Below, piece after piece: positions 6,347-10,204 of a stretch of 10,204 nucleotides of DNA; the stretch's first letter is position 1; every line of letters starts with the position of its first letter. The translations under genes and the position numbers were made by a program. The stretch is from the NCBI GenBank assembly GCA_021846765.1, contig JAJZWH010000034.1, forward strand, positions 1 through 10,204, in the 5' to 3' direction. The DNA is from a bacterium (GTDB taxonomy: Bacteria; Patescibacteriota; Saccharimonadia; Saccharimonadales; UBA4665). The notes below the pieces were generated by a model, which saw only the letters and a program-made list of their open reading frames with translations, was not told the DNA's origin and did no database searches.

Positions 6347-7372
6347 ATGCTAAGAAATATACTTAACACAATTATTGGATTTTTATCTCTAAGCATTGCT
6401 TTTATTATGTTATTTGACTTAATATCCAATCCACTAAGAACCACTAATCAATTGACTCAGTCTAAAAAAGAATCAAATATATTTAGTAGCACCAAGAAAA
6501 TCACTAATCCATACTCAACATTAACAAGACGATTCAATATACCTCCATCTACTATAGCCAAAACCAACAGCCCCAATTCTAGTACAATACCAAACACAAC
6601 TTATCCAGCTACAACCACTGACAGTACTATTAATTGGGCCGGTTATATTGCTACTAACGGTCCATTCAGTGGAATATCCGCAAGTTGGACAGTACCAAAT
6701 GTTAATTCCAATAGTAATAATATCAATAGGCTATCCGCAGATGCTACATGGGTAGGCATAGGAGGCGTAAATTCAAACGACCTAATCCAGACAGGAACAC
6801 AAGATATAGTGAACTCCCGTGGCGAAATAAGATCATCGGCTTTTTATGAATTACTACCTAATAATTCCGTGACCATACCAAATTTTAATGTTAACCCCGG
6901 AGATACAATAAAGGCAAACCTCAAGGATATTGGGAATAATCTATGGACTATTAATATATCTGATACCACTACTAATCAGACATTCTCGACCATAGTTAGC
7001 TATGATTCATCCCAATCATCAGCAGAGTGGATAGAAGAAGACCCAAGTTTAATTAATGGTCAGATTACTCTTGATAATTTTAATAAAGTTGTCTTTAGTG
7101 ATGGTTCTACTATAGAAAATGGTAAAAAAATAAATATATTGGGCAGTAATGCAACCCCGGTCATCATGGTCAATAACCAAGGACAAACTTTAGCCAGCGT
7201 ATCAGCATTAAATAACAGTGGTAATGGCTTTAGCATTAATAGAACTAATATTCGTAGCTCAAATTCATTTTCTTCTTTATACCAAACGGATAATTACTTA
7301 AACACCAATAATAAATGGAGCAATAATTGGTCTATTACTTCTAAGATTAGCAGGGTAATTATCTACTACTAG
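6347..7372 (+). CDS. Exported G1 family (eqolisin/A4-type) glutamic peptidase
   Basis: Secreted or membrane-tethered endopeptidase using a Gln/Glu dyad. The 341-aa product has an N-terminal hydrophobic segment at about 8-27 (signal anchor or signal peptide), then a Ser/Thr/Asn-rich linker to about 94. The catalytic beta sandwich runs from about 95 to 290. It opens with NWAGYIA and ASWTVPNV, and contains ATWVGIGG (133-140), LIQTGTQ with the catalytic glutamine Q148, an FYELLP strand, WTINISDTT (200-208) and SAEWIEEDP with the catalytic glutamate E227. The Q-E spacing of 79 is close to the 83 of scytalidopepsin B (Q53/E136). The last 50 residues are Asn/Ser-rich without known domain. The low Lys/Arg and high Asn/Ser/Thr content suit an exposed protein. 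The ATG at 6347 directly precedes the membrane segment; no Shine-Dalgarno is visible. Convergent with the Nudix gene 49 bp downstream. Both catalytic residues are present, so it should be active, with an acidic pH optimum expected from the family. Confidence 0.87.
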   Translation: MLRNILNTIIGFLSLSIAFIMLFDLISNPLRTTNQLTQSKKESNIFSSTKKITNPYSTLTRRFNIPPSTIAKTNSPNSSTIPNTTYPATTTDSTINWAGYIATNGPFSGISASWTVPNVNSNSNNINRLSADATWVGIGGVNSNDLIQTGTQDIVNSRGEIRSSAFYELLPNNSVTIPNFNVNPGDTIKANLKDIGNNLWTINISDTTTNQTFSTIVSYDSSQSSAEWIEEDPSLINGQITLDNFNKVVFSDGSTIENGKKINILGSNATPVIMVNNQGQTLASVSALNNSGNGFSINRTNIRSSNSFSSLYQTDNYLNTNNKWSNNWSITSKISRVIIYY

Positions 7373-7421
7373 GGCCATGTTTATGTTCCCATTGATTAAC
7401 TTAAAGAATACTTATTCATTT

Positions 7422-7874
7422 TTATAAATAAGAAAATATTTTTGGTGGGTTATTACTTTTTACGTCTTTAGTTATTGGTTCGGTCGATAGAAATTTTGGT
7501 AGTAGAAATGTCTTCATTGGATCTACAAAGTTGATTTCTGCTATCTCTAAGTTACCATGAGTAGTTTTACTAAGATCAATGTCTAAAAATTCATTACTAT
7601 TAAGAACATGGAAAAAGAACTCTAAATAAGTTTGTAATTGATAATTAAATTGTTGAATATAAATTAGATTGCCTACTATTGCTCTAACTCCAGTTTCTTC
7701 TAAGATTTCTCTTTTTAGTCCAGAAATTAAAGATTCGCCCGGTTCTAGAGTTCCTCCAGGTAAAGCCCATGATTTACTAGTTTGTACTACTACTCCTTTG
7801 TAAGATTTATGACGAACGCATAACAATTTATTTTGATTAATAACTATAGCTCTAATTTTAATATTCTGTTTCAT
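7422..7874 (-). CDS. Nudix (NUDIX) hydrolase
   Basis: Cytoplasmic pyrophosphohydrolase acting on nucleoside-diphosphate-linked compounds; 150 aa is typical of single-domain members. A complete Nudix box fits residues 41-63, starting GTLEPGE and ending REILEETGV, and matches the G-x5-E-x7-REUxEExGU pattern with all metal-binding glutamates. The preceding SWALPGG is the usual lead-in, and the N-terminal strand IKIRAIVINQNKLLCVRH is normal for the fold. The last 30 or so residues lack family signatures. Substrate (damaged dNTP, ADP-ribose, nucleotide-sugar) cannot be inferred. The ATG at 7874 has an exact TATAAT ending 9 nt upstream and no Shine-Dalgarno, so a nearly leaderless transcript is likely. 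Convergent with the G1 peptidase; no functional link to it is evident. Confidence 0.93.
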   Translation of the reverse strand: MKQNIKIRAIVINQNKLLCVRHKSYKGVVVQTSKSWALPGGTLEPGESLISGLKREILEETGVRAIVGNLIYIQQFNYQLQTYLEFFFHVLNSNEFLDIDLSKTTHGNLEIAEINFVDPMKTFLLPKFLSTEPITKDVKSNNPPKIFSYL

Positions 7875-7883
7875 AATTTCTTA

Positions 7884-7889
7884 ATTATA
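7884..7889 (-). promoter_or_regulatory. -10 hexamer TATAAT of the Nudix gene
   Basis: Perfect TATAAT on the minus strand, 9 nt before the ATG, with TG four bases upstream (TGAG-TATAAT), near to but not an exact extended -10. No -35 match at 16-18 bp. Confidence 0.45.
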
Positions 7890-8264
7890 CTCATAAAATA
7901 TAATTAATATTAGCGGAAGTTAATTGGACTACTTTAAAGGATAGTATTAATTAATAGTAGCACTAGATTAAGAAATAAGTTAAAAAAATAAATATCAAAT
8001 AATGCTCTACCTACAAGATGATACATTACAATTAATTAGTCTTTTGATTGAATTAAAAATCTCGGAATAAAACCATCGTTAAGCAAGCTGTAGATCTAAA
8101 TCTAACTAAATAAATGATTCATATATGCTAAAAACACAAAGTTAGTCGTATATCTTACATCATTTAAAATTTATTAAGCACACAATGGAGTTACGGAAGT
8201 TAATAAAGCATATCCTTTTTGTTAATGATTACATAACTTCATCCTAAAGAAAGACGTAAATAAT
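7890..8264. other. Intergenic stretch between Nudix gene and kinase; no gene recognised
   Basis: About 375 bp of very AT-rich sequence between two divergently oriented genes, presumably containing their promoters. The only ORF I noticed is a 22-codon plus-strand one at 8002-8070 (starts MLYLQDDTLQLISLL), with no ribosome binding site and no recognised homology. An 11-bp word (CGGAAGTTAAT) occurs at 7914-7924 and 8194-8204, which is within chance expectation. No RNA gene or clear terminator seen. Confidence 0.4.
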
Positions 8265-8616
8265 ATGAGTGATTTAAATAGGCTACAAAAAACACAAAAG
8301 AAAATGATCAATAAAGATACACGCATTATTGCCCTCAGAAAACAACTGGTTTACTACAAAGAAATAACCGAAACAGTCAGCCAACCATTCGTCATATTAG
8401 AAAATAATCTAAACGTAGTAACTGCTAATTTAGCATTCTACCGTAAGTTTAAAGTTACCAAAAACAATACAGAGGGTAAACGTATATATGAATTAGGTAA
8501 CGGTCAATGGAGTTCGCTAGAACTTCGTAATTTACTAGAAAATATTCTTCCTGCCCACAAAGTTTTAACAAATTACGTCGTTAAAGATAATTTTCCAAAC
8601 CTCGGACCTAGAATAT
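8265..8616 (+). pseudogene. PAS-sensor histidine kinase, N-terminal part (interrupted by IS)
   Basis: N-terminal 117 residues of a two-component sensor kinase whose gene is split by the IS3 element. Residues 1-35 are a charged helix (RLQKTQKKMINKDTRIIALRKQ). A PAS domain starts near 36 (SQPFVILENNLNVVTANLAFY) and includes GKRIYELGNGQW and LRNLLENILP. This RIYELGNGQW-type PAS is the same sub-type seen in CheR/CheB-PAS fusions and many soluble sensor kinases. There is no membrane segment, so it is a cytoplasmic sensor, ligand unknown. The genuine sequence ends with GPRI at the IS boundary. The frame then continues into IS DNA to a stop at 8703-8705, so residues after 117 of that 146-aa product are IS-derived. 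Any product would lack dimerisation, phospho-acceptor and ATPase domains. The ATG at 8265 has only a weak purine run (AAAGAAAG) upstream. Confidence 0.88.
8614..8616. repeat. Target-site duplication TAT, left copy
   Basis: TAT directly before the IS end TGTCAAG; the same 3 bp follow the other end at 9886-9888. Three bp is usual for the IS3 family. Confidence 0.7.
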
Positions 8617-8638
8617 TGTCAAGTACCCCTTTTATTCA
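8617..8638. repeat. IS terminal inverted repeat, right end (IRR, downstream of orfB)
   Basis: Begins TGTCAAGTACCCC and continues TTTTATTCA. Compared with the other end (TGACCGGTACCCTA, then TATATTCA) it agrees at 16 of 22 positions, with a shared GTACCC core and shared TATTCA or ATTCA inner edge. The orfB stop codon lies inside it (8636-8638). Read outward on the minus strand, the very tip is TTGACA, a perfect -35 hexamer. Confidence 0.88.
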
Positions 8639-9496
8639 CACCTTGTCTATGACCCCAGTTATTAAGGAGTTACCTAGAGTTTTTAATTTGGTTGGTTCTT
8701 GGTAGTTTTGTAAGTAGGCTAATGGAGTGGTCCTAAGGCTAGTATGGATACGCTCAGTATTGTAGTAATGAAGCTGGCTGGCAATTGCTTCTAATAACTC
8801 TCCATCAGAATTAAAACGTTTAACGTCTCCTAGCTCAAACTTAAACTTACCGTAAAAACTTTCTTGAAAGCCATTCTCCCAAGGTTTACCTGGAGCACTG
8901 GCGCTGGGTGTAATTTCCAGTGAGTCACACAGGAGTAGGTACTTATGACTTAAGTACTCACTACCCCGATCATTATGTAGAACGGCTGCTGGTTGGTAGT
9001 GGATTATGGCATCCATTATAGCTTCAACCATTAACTCGGTAACATGACGAATACCGAGTGACCAGCCAACTATTACCCGACTGTATAGGTCAATAATAGT
9101 AGCCAGGTAGTAGAATCGATTCTGAAACCAGAAGTAGGTAAAGTCCTCAGCCCATACGCGGTGAGGATAACTGGGAATAATAGCGGTTACCAATATCTTG
9201 CTACCATCAGCGGCTATGACCTTGTGGTCTTTTAAAAGATTAAGCGGAGCAGGTTTCTTGGCTTTATTAACCTTTTTAAACTGCTTAGGACGGTTTGGTA
9301 CGCTTAGTTGATACAAGCGCATTACGCGCCTAATACGTTTCTTACTAAAGCCTAGCTTGTCTGCTAGCCGTCTATGGCCATAGGTCGGGTCAGTTAGCCA
9401 TACTGCCTTAATCTGTGCTATTAATTCAGCGTCCTTACTGGCTTGTATATGTTGTTTATATAGATTAGTCCGATCAATCTCCAGGAAGCTAGCCAC
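8636..9496 (-). CDS. IS3-family transposase OrfB, DDE integrase domain
   Basis: Catalytic part of the IS3 transposase, which cuts and joins the IS ends. The 286-aa frame has an N-terminal HTH_21-like region (TYGHRRLADKLGFSKKRI, about 38-55) and an rve integrase core. The catalytic residues are D118 (WAEDFTYF), D176 (LHNDRGSEY) and E212 (GFQESFYG). The last two are separated by exactly 35 residues, the DD(35)E signature. The C-terminus has LHYYNTERIHTSLRTTPLAYL, also typical. The GTG at 9496 has no proper ribosome binding site, but the frame is open upstream to 9538, where it meets the end of orfA in the -1 frame. The working protein is therefore most likely the OrfAB fusion. Stop is TGA inside the terminal repeat. 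Confidence 0.95.
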   Translation of the reverse strand: MASFLEIDRTNLYKQHIQASKDAELIAQIKAVWLTDPTYGHRRLADKLGFSKKRIRRVMRLYQLSVPNRPKQFKKVNKAKKPAPLNLLKDHKVIAADGSKILVTAIIPSYPHRVWAEDFTYFWFQNRFYYLATIIDLYSRVIVGWSLGIRHVTELMVEAIMDAIIHYQPAAVLHNDRGSEYLSHKYLLLCDSLEITPSASAPGKPWENGFQESFYGKFKFELGDVKRFNSDGELLEAIASQLHYYNTERIHTSLRTTPLAYLQNYQEPTKLKTLGNSLITGVIDKV

Positions 9497-9534
9497 CTTA
9501 GTCAGAAAGCCAATATCTACATCACCCAGCAGAA

Positions 9535-9780
9535 CTATTTTTTTTGGCGTGAAGCCTCTGCTGTTAGTTTACCTAGTAAGCCATATAGCATATTAATCTC
9601 ACGTTGCAGTTTAGCGACCTGCAGAGCGCTATTGTCTCCACTAACACCAGCCCGTAGCCAATTGTAGATGGTTTTGGTGCTAACGCCATGCTCAGTTGCC
9701 AATTCGCTGACTTTTTTGCCATCATCACGAACAGCGCTAATTACTTTTTGTTTTATGTCACTAGAAATATATTGAGCCAT
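9535..9780 (-). CDS. IS3-family transposase OrfA, helix-turn-helix
   Basis: DNA-binding subunit of the IS3 transposase; it binds the terminal repeats and, made alone, usually represses transposition. The 81-aa product has a helix-turn-helix at about 22-43 (VSELATEHGVSTKTIYNWLR) and a leucine-rich coiled coil at about 53-72 (L53, L58, I62, L65, L69, L72) expected to dimerise with OrfAB. I chose the ATG at 9780: AAAGGA lies 12 nt upstream, and MAQYISS gives a normal family N-terminus. The frame extends to a TTG at 9801, but that overlaps the ribosome binding site and is unlikely. OrfA ends ...RQKK at TAG (9537-9535) immediately after the A8 slip site. Confidence 0.92.
   Translation of the reverse strand: MAQYISSDIKQKVISAVRDDGKKVSELATEHGVSTKTIYNWLRAGVSGDNSALQVAKLQREINMLYGLLGKLTAEASRQKK
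9538..9545 (-). promoter_or_regulatory. Programmed -1 frameshift site (A8) joining orfA and orfB
   Basis: The minus strand reads CGC CAA AAA AAA TAG at the end of orfA. Slipping back one base on the A8 run gives ATA GTT CTG and continues in the orfB frame without a stop to its GTG at 9496. This is the usual IS3-family way to make OrfAB. A 7-bp inverted repeat (CAGCAGA at 9527-9533, TCTGCTG at 9557-9563) flanks the run and could fold around it. Confidence 0.8.
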
Positions 9781-9834
9781 AAAAAACACATATCCTTTCA
9801 AGAGCCAACAAACTAACGTTTGCGACTTAACTTA

Positions 9835-9840
9835 ATTATA
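9835..9840 (-). promoter_or_regulatory. -10 hexamer of the IS transposase promoter
   Basis: Exact TATAAT on the minus strand, 54 nt before the orfA ATG, preceded by a CTCTAGAG palindrome (9847-9854). The best -35 at 17 bp (TCATTG) is poor, so the resident promoter should be weak, as is common for IS3 elements. Confidence 0.4.
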
Positions 9841-9863
9841 TATGAGCTCTAGAGACTCAATGA

Positions 9864-9885
9864 TGAATATATAGGGTACCGGTCA
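9864..9885. repeat. IS terminal inverted repeat, left end (IRL, upstream of orfA)
   Basis: On the minus strand it begins TGACCGGTACCC and continues TATATATTCA. It matches the other end at 16 of 22 positions. It contains TATATT at 9871-9866, starting 14 nt in from the tip, which can act as a -10 when the IS ends are joined in a circle. Confidence 0.88.
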
Positions 9886-9888
9886 TAT
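9886..9888. repeat. Target-site duplication TAT, right copy
   Basis: TAT directly after the terminal CA of the IS, matching 8614-8616. Confidence 0.7.
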
Positions 9889-10115
9889 TCCTATTAAATG
9901 CTAGACAAGTCGATCGGAAACAGCTTATTCTAATTTCGCTTGAAGATATTACTAACGCATTGAAATTAAAACTAGATCAGGAAGAAATGACAAGAAATAT
10001 AATTATTCAGAGAGATAAACTACAAGAGCTTAACGATGCTAAAGAAGAATTTATCTCGTTAGCATCCCATCAATTAAGAACCCCCGCAACTGTAGTAAAA
10101 GTAACTACTGACTAA
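9889..10115 (+). pseudogene. PAS-histidine kinase, C-terminal part, cut short after the H-box
   Basis: Continuation of the kinase after the IS, residues 118-192 of the reconstructed protein. It finishes the PAS domain (FLLNARQ, LILISLEDITN), then has a linker helix (LKLKLDQEEMTRNIIIQRDKLQELNDAKEEF) and the HisKA H-box SLASHQLRTP with phospho-acceptor H178. Normally some 200 more residues follow, completing HisKA and the ATP-binding HATPase_c domain. Here the similarity stops after PATVVK (about 10100), and a TAA occurs at 10113-10115 after VTTD. This is a second lesion independent of the IS: no kinase could be made even if the IS were removed. It could be a deletion or rearrangement junction, another insertion beginning near 10101, or an assembly join. 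Confidence 0.85.
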
Positions 10116-10204
10116 CCGTGGCCAGATTATGAAGATTCAACAGAAAGTTATCTTTGTCCCGGTTGTAGAGCGATTGGCAGACAGATAGTAATACTTCCAT
10201 AGTA
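10116..10204 (+). other. Unassigned sequence after the kinase break
   Basis: The 89 bp past the kinase stop do not encode HisKA or ATPase sequence in any frame. Directly in frame after the TAA, 28 codons read from PWPDYEDSTESYLCPGC to a stop at 10200-10202. The CPGC pair recalls a zinc knuckle. An overlapping 19-codon ORF starts at 10129 and a 31-codon minus-strand ORF lies at about 10106-10201. None is recognised, and the window ends too soon to choose. Confidence 0.3.

Larger units (their letters stand above)
8617..9885 (-). mobile_element. Complete IS3-family insertion sequence, 1269 bp
   Basis: Bounded by TG...CA ends with 22-bp imperfect inverted repeats (16 of 22 match) and flanked by a TAT direct repeat. 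It carries orfA and orfB on the minus strand, joined by a -1 frameshift site, the standard IS3 organisation. Length is within the family's 1.2-1.6 kb. It is visibly less AT-rich than the surrounding genes. Deleting the element plus one TAT restores an open PAS-kinase frame reading GPRI-F-LLNARQ, which independently confirms both boundaries to the base. All transposase residues appear intact, so the insertion is probably recent and the element may still be mobile. Subgroup not assigned with confidence. Confidence 0.95.

Noticed and set aside
6244..6444. Minus-strand 66-codon ORF
   Set aside because: Half overlaps the G1 peptidase antisense and half covers the divergent promoter region; low-complexity Ile/Asn/Leu content.
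7411..7432. CTTATT/AATAAG hairpin between the G1 peptidase and Nudix genes as a bidirectional terminator
   Set aside because: Six weak A/T pairs with one G-C and a 10-nt loop; too unstable to call.
7914..8204. 11-bp direct repeat CGGAAGTTAAT
   Set aside because: Pairs of 11-mers are expected by chance several times in 10 kb of AT-rich DNA.
8617..8705. C-terminal 29 residues of the PAS ORF (after GPRI)
   Set aside because: They are translated from IS terminal DNA antisense to orfB and are not part of the kinase.
9781..9801. Longer OrfA starting at TTG 9801
   Set aside because: That start overlaps the AAAGGA ribosome site that serves the ATG at 9780, and the extra residues are not family-like.
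10129..10188. 19-codon ORF beginning MKIQQKVIFVPVV
   Set aside because: Short, no ribosome site, overlaps another equally open frame; cannot be distinguished from chance.
1..10204. Recoded TGA (Gracilibacteria-type code)
   Set aside because: TGA ends orfB and no recognised gene contains an in-frame TGA, so the standard bacterial code fits.
1..10204. A new defence or anti-phage system, CRISPR or toxin-antitoxin locus
   Set aside because: No nuclease, helicase, reverse transcriptase, Cas or paired toxin-antitoxin signature is visible; only the 45-aa membrane ORF even hints at a toxin.

Overview
The window is AT-rich, tightly packed bacterial DNA that uses the standard genetic code: TGA occurs as a stop and never inside the recognised genes. 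The gene set is a bacterial cysteinyl-tRNA synthetase, an AI-2E/PerM-type membrane protein, an inositol-monophosphatase/histidinol-phosphatase relative, an alpha/beta-hydrolase-like protein without its nucleophile, tandem cupredoxin-like domains on a membrane anchor, a small zinc-ribbon protein, a glutamic (G1) peptidase, a Nudix hydrolase and a PAS-histidine kinase. Together with the low GC this most resembles a CPR/Patescibacteria genome, and Candidatus Saccharibacteria (TM7) is my best guess. That assignment rests on remembered family resemblance, not on a search.

Layout. 1-1384 (+): cysS, missing only its first few codons. 1388-2506 (-): AI-2E family transporter, convergent with cysS and 3 bp away. 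2507-3037: a gene-poor stretch with several palindromes and no recognised gene. 3038-4867 (-): phosphatase, then a degenerate alpha/beta hydrolase upstream of it on the same strand. 5000-6217 (-): a possible 45-aa membrane peptide, a membrane-anchored double cupredoxin-like protein, and a 54-aa zinc-ribbon protein. 6347-7372 (+): exported G1 (eqolisin) peptidase, convergent with a Nudix hydrolase at 7422-7874 (-). 8265-10115 (+): a PAS-histidine kinase gene broken by a complete 1269-bp IS3-family element at 8617-9885 and ended early by a second lesion just after the phospho-acceptor His motif.

How it fits together. Most genes look like independent housekeeping or envelope functions and not one pathway. 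The G1 peptidase and the cupredoxin-like protein both carry an N-terminal hydrophobic anchor and probably act outside the membrane. The IS is well preserved: 22-bp imperfect terminal inverted repeats, a 3-bp target duplication (TAT), an orfA/orfB pair joined by a -1 frame across an A8 run, an intact DD(35)E triad, and terminal sequences that would form a TTGACA-17-TATATT promoter in a circular intermediate. Removing the IS and one target copy restores the kinase frame exactly.

Several genes (AI-2E, phosphatase, zinc ribbon, Nudix) have a -10-like hexamer only 6-9 nt before the ATG and no clear Shine-Dalgarno, which suggests leaderless mRNAs. I see no tRNA, rRNA, CRISPR array or convincing new defence system.
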